Shown here: in pieces, positions 17,992 through 25,755 of the stretch
How positions within the stretch are numbered: the stretch's first letter is position 1
How the letters are laid out: each line of letters opens with the position of its first letter
Origin: BRHc4a sp049323755
GTDB lineage: Bacteria; Bacillota; Desulfotomaculia; Desulfotomaculales; Desulfocucumaceae
DNA: 64,000 nucleotides
Direction of reading: 5' to 3'
Assembly (NCBI GenBank): GCA_049323755.1
Contig: JBMOPE010000030.1
Coordinates: forward strand, 91,034 to 155,033
Made by a program: the position numbers and the translations under genes
The notes under the pieces: generated by a model
Databases searched by the model: none
The model's input: only the letters and a program-made list of their open reading frames with translations
What the model was told of the DNA's origin: nothing

Positions 17992-18067
17992 ATTGATAGG
18001 TAATTGTAAAGGGCTAATAACGGGAAGTCGGCTGAAATTTCCTATTATTCATAGAAGGAGAATAATA

Positions 18068-18244
18068 ATGATTACCAGAAGAGAAACACCTGAAGAGTTT
18101 TCTCAGATATATGATTTGGTTAAAGTTGCTTTTCAAAATTTCGGCATTAAACATATACATAATATTCCTGATGAAAATGTAATAGCGTGTGAATTAGTTC
18201 AGGATGCATTGAATGGAATTAGCGGAACAGCTGATTGTTGTTGA
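18068..18244 (+). pseudogene. Truncated GNAT acetyltransferase fragment
   Basis: 58 codons beginning ITRRETPEEFSQIYDLVKVAF resemble the N-terminus of YhbS-type acetyltransferases of about 160 aa. The acetyl-CoA loop and C-terminus are missing. It keeps a good AAGGAGA ribosome site. The frame stops about 50 bp before a 7-bp repeat array (18297), so the 3' part was probably lost in a rearrangement there. Confidence 0.6.
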
Positions 18245-18296
18245 TCCTTTTGCGAGGGGCCTTCTTTTTGGGCGAATGCAGCAATTGAGTTTTTTC

Positions 18297-18351
18297 ACCA
18301 ATTCCCAATTCCCGATTCCCAATTCCAATTCCGGACCCAGTAATAATGCTT
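18297..18351. repeat. 7-bp tandem repeat array with conserved CCGGACCC flank, copy 2
   Basis: About five AATTCCC-type units end in AATTCCGGACCCAG followed by TAATAATGCTT. Reverse-complement orientation relative to copy 1. The same flank follows copies 3 and 4. Confidence 0.8.
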
Positions 18352-18397
18352 GAATTGGCAATAATTTCTGTAATAGCTGTATTTAAGGAGCAAAGAT

Positions 18398-18904
18398 ATG
18401 AAACAGGCAAAGCTATACAATGTAATTTTTCCTATTTGGTTTTTGCTATTTTTTCCACCGGTTATATTATTAACTCTTGCAGGTAATTTCATTATTGATT
18501 CATTAGTAATATTAGTCTGCTTTTTTGTGTTTAAGTTAGCAGACGCTCAAAACAATATTAAAACATTTTATAAGGAAAACATATTAAAAGTTTGGATGTT
18601 TGGTTTTTTAGCAGATATATTAGGTGCTGCAGTATTGTTTATAACAGGAATTCTGGGTGACTCTTTTGGATTGTCGTATAAATTGATTTCAGCAATAAAT
18701 TATGATCCGTTTAGTCATAGATGGGCAGTTGTCATAATTATATTTGCCATGCTGGTATCGGCCTTGTTTATATTCTTATTTAACTACAGAATTATTTTTA
18801 GAGATCAAATATTAGAAAAACAACTAAGATTAAAATTGGCACTTACTATTGCGATAATTACAATGCCATGGACATTCCTGCTGCCAACTAAATGGTTTTA
18901 TTAA
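18398..18904 (+). CDS. Hypothetical integral membrane protein, four helices
   Basis: 168 aa, not recognised. Four hydrophobic segments are visible: about residues 9-45 (possibly two short helices), 67-85, 108-130 and 143-165. Short charged loops such as ADAQNNIKTFYKE lie between them. The ATG has an AAGGAGC ribosome site with 9-nt spacing. It is very AT-rich and lies in an accessory region between two repeat arrays, so it may be a recent acquisition. No partner gene is evident. Confidence 0.65.
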   Translation: MKQAKLYNVIFPIWFLLFFPPVILLTLAGNFIIDSLVILVCFFVFKLADAQNNIKTFYKENILKVWMFGFLADILGAAVLFITGILGDSFGLSYKLISAINYDPFSHRWAVVIIIFAMLVSALFIFLFNYRIIFRDQILEKQLRLKLALTIAIITMPWTFLLPTKWFY

Positions 18905-18985
18905 ATGTAAAAGTTTTGGCTATCCTATGACAATCGACTTTATATTAATAATCACAGTTGTTATAAAAAGAAAAATCTCGTAAAT

Positions 18986-19867
18986 ATGAGGAGAATGGAC
19001 ATTAAATATCCATATGAAAATAAGGGGAAAAGTCGCCGCAATCTGCGGGCTGACTGCGAAAAATGTTTTGGCTTGTGCTGTGTCGCACTGTACTTTTCAG
19101 CTTCGGAAGGCTTCCCAATCGACAAAGACGCAGGTCAGCCCTGCCTCAACCTGCAACCGGACTTTCGCTGTAGTGTTCACAAAAGCCTCGGGGAACGGGG
19201 CCTTAAAGGTTGCCTTGCCTTTGACTGTTTTGGCGCGGGGCAAAAGGTTTCCCAGGTCAGCTTCGGTGGACACGACTGGAGGAAAGTCCCAGAATCCTCT
19301 GCGCAAATGTACAAGGTGTTTCTAATTATGCGGCAGCTCCATGAGTTACTATGGTATCTGACGGAAGCGCTGACGTTACAGCCAGCCCGTCCTATCCATG
19401 GCGCGCTCAGCGCTATGCTCGACAAGACGGAGCTCCTCACTAACCTCAGCCCCGACGCTCTCATGGAACTGGACGTAGCAGTACACCGGGCAGAGGTTAA
19501 CACTCTGCTCCTAAAGACCAGTGAACTTGTTCGAGCCGAAGCCCGTCGCGGGCAGAAGGCTCATTCGGGGCGTCATAAGACCTTCGGCCGGGGGGCCACC
19601 CTTATTGCTGCCGACCTCAGAAGAATTGACCTGAGAGGAGCCAATTTGAGAGGAGCCTGCCTTATTACTGCTGACCTTAGAGGAACTGACCTGAGTGGGA
19701 CTGATTTAATCGGGGCTGATTTCCGAGACGCTGACCTCAGAGGAGCCGACCTTACCGGGAGTATCTTTATTACCCAAGCCCAAATCAATACAGTGAAGGG
19801 TGATACTAGCACAAAGTTACCCCCGTCACTCACTCGCCCCACACACTGGGGCACTTTCAAAAAATAA
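18986..19867 (+). CDS. Cysteine-cluster plus pentapeptide-repeat protein
   Basis: 293 aa in three parts. Residues 20-85 have a YkgJ-like cysteine set (CEKCFGLCC, then GQPCLNL, FRCSVH, GCLAFDC) likely to bind zinc or an iron-sulphur cluster. Residues 90-195 are helical. Residues 200-270 hold about 13 pentapeptide repeats of the A(D/N)LRG type, forming a right-handed quadrilateral beta-helix. Relatives with this fusion exist in Firmicutes and actinomycetes with unknown function; some plain pentapeptide proteins protect DNA gyrase. The start is uncertain: ATG 18986 has no clear ribosome site and ATG 18995 is too close to GAGGAG. It is followed at once by a repeat array. Confidence 0.75.
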   Translation: MRRMDIKYPYENKGKSRRNLRADCEKCFGLCCVALYFSASEGFPIDKDAGQPCLNLQPDFRCSVHKSLGERGLKGCLAFDCFGAGQKVSQVSFGGHDWRKVPESSAQMYKVFLIMRQLHELLWYLTEALTLQPARPIHGALSAMLDKTELLTNLSPDALMELDVAVHRAEVNTLLLKTSELVRAEARRGQKAHSGRHKTFGRGATLIAADLRRIDLRGANLRGACLITADLRGTDLSGTDLIGADFRDADLRGADLTGSIFITQAQINTVKGDTSTKLPPSLTRPTHWGTFKK

Positions 19868-19868
19868 A

Positions 19869-19917
19869 CCAATTCCTTGTTCCCAATTCCCAATTCCGGA
19901 CCCAGGTATAATGCTTA
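19869..19917. repeat. 7-bp tandem repeat array with conserved flank, copy 3
   Basis: AATTCCC-like units end in AATTCCGGACCCAG and TATAATGCTT, nearly identical to copy 2 flanks. It starts at the stop codon of the pentapeptide gene. Confidence 0.8.
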
Positions 19918-19921
19918 ATAC

Positions 19922-19962
19922 TGCCGCTGGAACAGCGGCAACGCCCGCCAGGGCGTTTATTT
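19922..19962 (+). repeat. AACGCCC double-hairpin repeat, copy 1
   Basis: GCCGCTG/CAGCGGC hairpin followed directly by AACGCCC/GGGCGTT and TTATTT. Copies at 35129, 47046 and 52797. It can act as a rightward terminator; it overlaps the 3' end of the small leftward ORF. Confidence 0.75.
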
Positions 19963-20082
19963 ACCGCTATCTTTTTTTATCATAATTCCCATTGCGGCAA
20001 GTGCAAGGTTATTCTTATCGACGTCTGTATTACATTCGTTGTCTTCTTCCGCTTCTTTGACTCGCCTATCTTCATCTGGCAA
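19957..20082 (-). CDS. Small hypothetical protein, 41 aa
   Basis: A leftward frame beginning TTG at 20082, with an excellent GGAGGTGA ribosome site 8 nt before it. The peptide starts MPDEDRRVKEAEEDNE and ends MGIMIKKDSGK. It is strongly charged, with one cysteine, and has no signal or membrane segment. It ends on a double-hairpin repeat. The family is not recognised. The ribosome site is the main support; a remnant of a longer gene is the alternative. Confidence 0.5.
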   Translation of the reverse strand: MPDEDRRVKEAEEDNECNTDVDKNNLALAAMGIMIKKDSGK

Positions 20083-20289
20083 GATTCTCACCTCCGATTA
20101 GTATTTTGCGTTTTTAAGAGGTGAAATATTAGTTCCCGGGTTATTTCTGACGTCTGACGTCTTACGTCCGACGGCTATTATCGGGGCTATTAAATGGCCT
20201 TCCCAAGCTTTTTAATATAGCTTGTCTAAAAAAGGAAAATGCTTATGAAATAGGTAAAATGGAGGTTGGGCAGGTTCAACTGCACCTAA

Positions 20290-20628
20290 TCAGTCATCCC
20301 AATAATAGAGGCTAACAACTAGAATAGAATTTAATTCCCTGCCAACGCTAATTTCCTTTACCTTAGCCAGGGAGTGCAAGTCGGGATTATTTTGGGGATC
20401 AGTATTTGAATAGAAATGAAGAACAACTTCTTTAGGGGCGATAATAATGTCAATTGCAGTTACATGGATGTTGATTCTACAGCAGTCCGATACAAATATT
20501 TTAACCCATTTTACGTCAGTGGCAGTTGGGGTAAGACGGAAAGTGAAAACATTTGGACTTGTCTCTCCAAGGTATTGCATCCCTGCATCATCATAAATGG
20601 TAACATCGTGAGCTATAATTTTCCTCAT
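20290..20628 (-). CDS. Hypothetical protein, 112 aa
   Basis: Leftward ATG at 20628 with a modest AGGGGC ribosome site 9 nt upstream. The protein is a mix of beta-strand-like segments (VTIYDDAGMQYLGE, NVFTFRLTPTATDVKWVKIFV, EVVLHFYSN) and looks like a small all-beta domain. It has no signal peptide. Family not recognised. Base composition and the length of the open frame support a real gene better than the overlapping rightward frame of 72 aa. The surrounding gaps 20083-20289 and 20629-20830 contain nothing else I can support. Confidence 0.5.
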   Translation of the reverse strand: MRKIIAHDVTIYDDAGMQYLGETSPNVFTFRLTPTATDVKWVKIFVSDCCRINIHVTAIDIIIAPKEVVLHFYSNTDPQNNPDLHSLAKVKEISVGRELNSILVVSLYYWDD

Positions 20629-20833
20629 TTTTAACAGCCCCTGAGTTTTTAATTTATTGTATGCTCAATCTTAAAAAAAGCCCCTCACTGCAATAGCAGA
20701 ACGGTCAAGGAAGCTTGGAAATGGAAATAGCAAAATTTGTAGATACGAGAAGAGGCAAGTCGATTGCAGAGCTTCTGAGCAAGCGGGATCACAGAACACT
20801 GGTGCTCTGGGCTGCTGACTATAGCTCTGGTAA

Positions 20834-21172
20834 CATTTATTTCCCGGTAATATTCCGTTAGCGGGTAACATTCGCGTTGATTTGCTTTGGTATATTGTTT
20901 GGCTACCGGGAGTATTCACGAAAATAGCGATTTTCTACTATGCAGTAGTGTTGGGTACCGCACAACTCCTGAACCTGAAAGACTACAAATCCGTTGTTTT
21001 GCCAGTAGGTGTAATACTGGCCGCCTTATCCATATTGTCCGTGAATAATTCACCGGAGATGATTAAATATTTATCAACCGGTTTCCCTCCATTTTCTTTC
21101 CTTTTTCAATGGATAATTCCTTTGGCTTTGCTGGCCGTTTCCATTATTAGAGGTAATAAAGCGGCTTCTTAG
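20834..21172 (+). pseudogene. Remnant of a GerAB/GerKB spore germination permease
   Basis: The last 100 or so codons match the C-terminal end of GerAB-type amino-acid permeases of the spore inner membrane: an IFYYAVVLGTAQLLNLKDYK segment, a VVLPVGVILAALSIL helix and a final PLALLAVSIIRGNK. Intact proteins are about 360 aa with ten helices; here the frame is closed by a stop at 20831 and no start or ribosome site is present. No GerAA or GerAC gene is adjacent. It shows that the organism or its ancestor made endospores. Confidence 0.7.
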
Positions 21173-21300
21173 TAAACATTATTAATAGTTACCTAATACT
21201 TTTTTTAGGTGTACGCATTATTGCCATAAGGGCAATGAAATAAAACTATTTTATCGATTATGGATGATATCAAATATTGAGAATGGTGTCTAAATAAAAC

Positions 21301-21343
21301 AAAAGGGATTCTCACTTTTAAGGTGAGAATCCCTTTTGTTTTT
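21301..21343 (+). terminator. Strong terminator, 15-bp perfect stem
   Basis: AAAAGGGATTCTCAC pairs with GTGAGAATCCCTTTT around a 7-nt loop and is followed by GTTTTT. It insulates the decayed region from the catabolic locus. Confidence 0.9.
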
Positions 21344-21481
21344 GGGGGTGGATTGGGTTAAAAATTAATATCTTTGAACAAAAATTTCTACAGGCTTATG
21401 GCCTCTCTATGGCCAATATTCCTGGTGTCCGGCCCTGGGGCCGCAGGTATTTTGAGGGGACCATACAAAGGGAGGATGTTT

Positions 21482-22855
21482 ATGAATAGAGACGAGGCAG
21501 CCAGAGAAATCGCCGGCGCCATTGGAAAAAGAAAAGTGACCACTGCTGTTGAGGACCTGGTTTGTTATTCATATGATGTGTCGACTTATGTGAAGAAACC
21601 TGACATAGCTGTAATGGTGGAGACCAGGGAGGATGTGTCGGCCGTTTTGAAGATAGCAGAAAGGGAGGGGATTCCTGTAGTTTCCCGGGGCAGCGCCACC
21701 AATAACTGTGGAGGATCGGTGCCCACTCAGGGAGGAATAGTACTGGACCTGGTAGCCATGAACAAAATACTGGAAATAGATACAGATAATTTTATAGCTG
21801 TTTGTCAGCCGGGAGTGATAACCGCTGTTTTGCAGTCACAGGTGGAGAAGTTGGGGCTGTTTTATCCCCCTGACCCACAGGGTCTGAATATGTCCACCCT
21901 GGGAGGCAATGTGGCACTGGATGCAGGGGGACCCAGGGCTGTTAAATACGGGGTTACCCGCAACTATGTTCTGGGCCTGGAAACAGTTTTGGCCGGCGGC
22001 GAGATCATAAAGACCGGCGGCAGAACGGTAAAGGACGTAAGTGGCTACAACCTGACCCAGCTATTGGTGGGGTCGGAAGGGACTCTTGGTGTATTCACGG
22101 AAATAATTCTGAGGCTGATTCCGCTTCCGGAAGCTAAGAGGACCCTGCTATGTGTATTTGATGATTTGGATGATGCGGCGGTGGCGGTGACAAGAATACT
22201 GAACAGCAAGATAGTTCCCTCCATGCTTGAATTACTGGACCAACCCAGCGCCGGGCTGATTCAAAGCTATATGAATGCCGGCTACCCCACTGATGCTGAG
22301 GCTATATTGCTGATAGAGGTCGATGGAAGCCGCGAGGATGTCGACAGCCAGATTATTAAGGTAGAGGGTATTTGCAGCCGGTCCGGTGCAAGGGAAACGA
22401 GGGTGGCGCAAACCGCTGAGGAGGAGAGTGCCATCTGGGCCGGCAGAAAGTCCGGCTTCGCTGCCCTGTCCGCGTACAAGCCGGCGATACTGCCGGAGGA
22501 CTGTACTGTTCCCAGGAGCTTGCTTCCGGAGATGATGCGCAGGGTGCAGGCTATAGCCAGGAAGTATGATGTAATTCTTCCTGTATTCGGACACGCCGGC
22601 GACGGCAATGCCCATCCGCATATCTGTTACGACCCCAGGAACCCGGCCGAGGCTGAGAATGTGAAAAAAATAAAAGATGAGATATATCACGAGGCCTTAA
22701 GCCTGGGTGGGACGCTCAGCGGTGAACATGGCATAGGAATTGTCAAGAAGCATTTAATCAGGCACCAGCACGGAGAGCGCAATTTAAAGCTTATGGCAGG
22801 AATTAAGCAGGCCTTTGACCCCAGAAATATTTTAAACCCGGGAAAAGGTTTTTAG
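21482..22855 (+). CDS. glcD: FAD-linked 2-hydroxyacid oxidase subunit GlcD
   Basis: A 457-aa member of the VAO/GlcD flavoprotein family, oxidising a 2-hydroxy acid (glycolate, lactate or similar) to the 2-keto acid. The FAD domain has VVSRGSATNNCGGSVP near residue 66, NMSTLGGNVALDAGGPRAVKYG near 145 and GSEGTLGVFTEI near 200. The C-terminal FAD-oxidase domain contains FGHAGDGNAHP near 375 and SGEHGIG near 410. ATG 21482 follows GGGAGG correctly; a longer frame from 21374 lacks a ribosome site. It is joined to GlcF (12-bp gap) and to the regulator, transporter and lyase genes that follow. Substrate probably the acid imported by the TRAP system. Confidence 0.9.
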   Translation: MNRDEAAREIAGAIGKRKVTTAVEDLVCYSYDVSTYVKKPDIAVMVETREDVSAVLKIAEREGIPVVSRGSATNNCGGSVPTQGGIVLDLVAMNKILEIDTDNFIAVCQPGVITAVLQSQVEKLGLFYPPDPQGLNMSTLGGNVALDAGGPRAVKYGVTRNYVLGLETVLAGGEIIKTGGRTVKDVSGYNLTQLLVGSEGTLGVFTEIILRLIPLPEAKRTLLCVFDDLDDAAVAVTRILNSKIVPSMLELLDQPSAGLIQSYMNAGYPTDAEAILLIEVDGSREDVDSQIIKVEGICSRSGARETRVAQTAEEESAIWAGRKSGFAALSAYKPAILPEDCTVPRSLLPEMMRRVQAIARKYDVILPVFGHAGDGNAHPHICYDPRNPAEAENVKKIKDEIYHEALSLGGTLSGEHGIGIVKKHLIRHQHGERNLKLMAGIKQAFDPRNILNPGKGF

Positions 22856-22867
22856 GGGGCGTAAAGA

Positions 22868-24121
22868 GTGAGAAATGTCGACAGTAAGCTTACGGAAATC
22901 TATTACAGCACCGACCATTGTGTTCGCTGCGGGCGCTGTACCACTGTCTGCCCCACATACAACGTAACAAAGAAAGAAACCATGCTGGCCAGGGGCAGGA
23001 TACGGCTGATCCGGGAATACGTGGAAGGAAATATTGAGCTGAGCGTAAGGCTTAAGCTATATAACGACCTCTGCCTGGGCTGTAAAGCCTGCGTGGATGT
23101 ATGTCCTTCCCGCATCAGAGTTTACGATCTGGTTAGCCTGATGAAAAGGGAGATTTTAAAAAAAGACGGTATTCCCCTGATGGAGGGCATGTTTTTAAAA
23201 AGAGTGCTGAACAGCCCTCAAAGCTTCAGAATGGTGCTAAACTATCTGAACCTGGCCAGAAAGTCGGGGTTCGCCGGCCTTCTCCCTGACGGTATAAAGG
23301 AAAAGCAGCGCCTTCTTCCTAATATTCCCCCTAAATCCTTTGAGGAACTGTACTCTCCTTCCCAGGGCTCACCAAAAAGGAAAAAGTTCAGGGTTGGTTA
23401 TTTCGTCGGCTGTCTAACCAGCTCGCTGTTTCCCGAACTGGCCCTTGATGTGGTAAAGGTCCTGGAGCAGCACGACTGTGAAGTCATAGTGCCGGCGGGC
23501 ACAGCCTGCTGTGGGCATCCGCACAGGGCCGGCGGCGAAGTGGAAGAAAGCGCTAAACTGGCCCGTAGAAACATTGAGGTGTTTCTGGGCAAAGGGGTGG
23601 ACTATATTGTTACAGACTGCGGCACCTGTGGTCATGGCCTGAGGGAATATGCGCAGCTGTTTGACGGCAATTTTGCCGAAAAGGCAGGAGATTTTTCAAA
23701 GAGGGTATATGATGTGAGCCAGTTTTTGGTTGATATTGCAGGGTTAAGGGTGGGAAACAAAAAATTGCTTGCAGGTGTTACCGTGACTTATCATGAATCT
23801 TGTCATCTAATAAGAAATCAAAACATTTCAGCCCAGCCCAGAGAAATACTCAAAAGCATCCCCGGCCTGGAGTTCAGGGAGATGCCCGAGGCCGGCTGGT
23901 GCTGCGGGGCTGCGGGATCATTCTCGGTAAAGCACCAGGATATAGCACGTAAGATTCTCCAGAGAAAGGTAGAAAACATCAGGTCTACCGGACCCGGGTA
24001 TGTGGCGGCCGGGTGCCCGGCCTGCCTTATGCAGCTTGACTTTGGCAGCAGGGAGTTTTCGGTGCCATACAGGGTTAAGCACCCTGTGCAACTTCTTGCC
24101 GAAACCTTCCGGGAAAGCTAA
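22868..24121 (+). CDS. glcF: Iron-sulphur subunit GlcF (CCG-domain protein)
   Basis: Electron-transfer partner of GlcD (417 aa). N-terminal 4Fe-4S motifs CVRCGRCTTVCPTYN and CLGCKACVDVCPSRI; then two CCG domains, the first with GYFVGCLTS and GTACCGHPH, the second with YHESCHL and AGWCCGAAGS. Electrons from hydroxy-acid oxidation would pass to a quinone or an electron-transfer protein at the membrane. The start is GTG at 22868 after GGGGGCG. It starts 12 bp after glcD and ends 25 bp before the kinase gene, so one operon is likely. Confidence 0.9.
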   Translation: MRNVDSKLTEIYYSTDHCVRCGRCTTVCPTYNVTKKETMLARGRIRLIREYVEGNIELSVRLKLYNDLCLGCKACVDVCPSRIRVYDLVSLMKREILKKDGIPLMEGMFLKRVLNSPQSFRMVLNYLNLARKSGFAGLLPDGIKEKQRLLPNIPPKSFEELYSPSQGSPKRKKFRVGYFVGCLTSSLFPELALDVVKVLEQHDCEVIVPAGTACCGHPHRAGGEVEESAKLARRNIEVFLGKGVDYIVTDCGTCGHGLREYAQLFDGNFAEKAGDFSKRVYDVSQFLVDIAGLRVGNKKLLAGVTVTYHESCHLIRNQNISAQPREILKSIPGLEFREMPEAGWCCGAAGSFSVKHQDIARKILQRKVENIRSTGPGYVAAGCPACLMQLDFGSREFSVPYRVKHPVQLLAETFRES

Positions 24122-24146
24122 TATATAAAAAAATAGTGGTGGTAAA

Positions 24147-25742
24147 ATGAACGAAGAAGTTCGTCAACAAATAGAGAGCATTTTTAATTTAAAAATAATT
24201 AATGAGCAAAATTTTCCCTGGGGTGAGCTTTACTGGCTGCAGCTCGACCCGGACAATGATAAGCCCCAGCGCACCCTTTCCGTGGCTACTTTTTATCCCG
24301 ACCAGGAACAAAAGGAACATACCCACCTGGGATTCGAGGAAATAATTTATGGCCTGGAGGGAGAAACAGTGCACTGGTGTGACAGCCGCCGCATTGTCCT
24401 GGGGAAAGGGCAGCTGTGTTATGTGCGCGGCGGCGGAAGGCACAGCATAAAAAACCTGTCGGGCCGGCAGGCAAGGTTTTTGAGCATAGTATATCCCACC
24501 ATACCTCCGGCCCTTACAGATTTTTCATCAATTGAAGATGTTGAGCTGGACGAGCTTGTTAAAATAATCAACCTCGATCCCATTGCGGAGAAGTTTGCCC
24601 AGAGTGTCGGCCTGGCGGTGACCCTGGTGGACAATTTGGGCAACCTTCTCACCGAGCCCAAAAATATACCGGAATTCTGCAAGCTCTGTCTGCAGGAGCA
24701 GTGCGGCAACTGTGTGATGAGCCGGGAGGCTCCGGTATGCGCCGGCAATGAGCCGGTGGTGTTTCACTGTAAATTCGGTGTTGCCTCCATCCAGTCCCCC
24801 ATTGTTATCAACAAGAGGTCTTTAGGCTACCTTGGGTGCGGCTACGGCAGGATGTCGGCGCCAACTCCAGGGGAAGAGAGCCTTGTTGTGAGCTGCTTTT
24901 CTCCGGCATCCGGTTTATTGGCCCAAAAGGCCTATATCAACCTGGATCTCATAAGGCGCAATCATCTTGTTTCAGTGGCCGAAACACTGTCCATGGTCAG
25001 TGCCTCATTGGTTCAGCTGATGATTCATTCAGCCAGGGAAAAGCAGATCAATTCGTACAAACTTCGCCTCTCCCAGGAAAAACACAGGCAGGCCCAGTTG
25101 GAAAGCTCCCTGAACGAGGTCAAATTAAAGCTCCTGGAGTCCCAGGTCAATCCTCATTTTTTATTCAATACCCTGAATACCATTGCCCAGACGGCCATGA
25201 TGGAGGGGGCCGCCACGGCGGCCTCGCTTACCTATTCTCTCTCCAACCTGCTCCGGCGCAGCCTGGGAAAGACAGAATCCCTTATTACCGTAGAAGAAGA
25301 AATGGATTATATAAAGGATTATATTTTTATTCAGAAGACGAGATTTCCCAGCAGATTTAACTTTGATACCAGGGTAAGCCCTGAAATAGCCAATATTAAG
25401 GTTCCCTGCATGACAATGATGGCTTTGGTTGAAAATTCCATATTGCACGGCTTTGCAAATATTCGGTGGCAGGGAGAGCTAGAAATTAATGTCTATACGG
25501 ATGGCGATTGGGCTTACCTGGAGGTAGTGGACAACGGCAGCGGGATATCTGATGAAATAATAGAAGATATAAAATCACTTGGTGACCCGGGCTTAAGCCC
25601 GGTACAGCTGAAGGGAATAGGTCTGAGAAGTGTCTTTAAACGGCTGGAGTACTTTTATGGCGGCAGTTTTAAGTTTAACATGGAAAGGATGCCTAAAGGG
25701 GGCACCAGGGTTACCATAAGATTACCTTTAAATAAAGAGTAA
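24147..25742 (+). CDS. Cupin-PocR-histidine kinase fusion sensor
   Basis: A soluble sensor kinase (531 aa). Residues 40-115 form a cupin (THLGFEEIIYGLEGE, GGGRHSIKNLS). Residues 135-285 form a PocR ligand domain with a cysteine set (EFCKLCLQEQCGNCVMS, VFHCKFG). A coiled linker follows, then a LytS-type kinase with phospho-acceptor His337 in QVNPHFLFN and an ATPase domain (VENSILHGF, VVDNGSGISDEI, KGIGLRSV). No membrane helices are present, so it senses a cytoplasmic molecule, presumably the pathway acid. It lies 13 bp before its response regulator. The PocR domain in Salmonella binds propanediol-type inducers; the ligand here is unknown. Confidence 0.87.
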   Translation: MNEEVRQQIESIFNLKIINEQNFPWGELYWLQLDPDNDKPQRTLSVATFYPDQEQKEHTHLGFEEIIYGLEGETVHWCDSRRIVLGKGQLCYVRGGGRHSIKNLSGRQARFLSIVYPTIPPALTDFSSIEDVELDELVKIINLDPIAEKFAQSVGLAVTLVDNLGNLLTEPKNIPEFCKLCLQEQCGNCVMSREAPVCAGNEPVVFHCKFGVASIQSPIVINKRSLGYLGCGYGRMSAPTPGEESLVVSCFSPASGLLAQKAYINLDLIRRNHLVSVAETLSMVSASLVQLMIHSAREKQINSYKLRLSQEKHRQAQLESSLNEVKLKLLESQVNPHFLFNTLNTIAQTAMMEGAATAASLTYSLSNLLRRSLGKTESLITVEEEMDYIKDYIFIQKTRFPSRFNFDTRVSPEIANIKVPCMTMMALVENSILHGFANIRWQGELEINVYTDGDWAYLEVVDNGSGISDEIIEDIKSLGDPGLSPVQLKGIGLRSVFKRLEYFYGGSFKFNMERMPKGGTRVTIRLPLNKE

Positions 25743-25755
25743 AGGAGGACCTCCC

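Noticed and set aside
20416..20634. A 72-codon rightward frame
   Set aside because: Opposite the better-supported 112-codon leftward gene and without a good ribosome site.
20671..20919. An 82-codon leftward frame over the start of the GerAB remnant
   Set aside because: No ribosome site; the rightward sequence has clear homology-like features of a permease end.
24836..25360. A 174-codon rightward frame inside the histidine kinase gene
   Set aside because: Overlaps conserved PocR and kinase domains in another frame and shows no family features.
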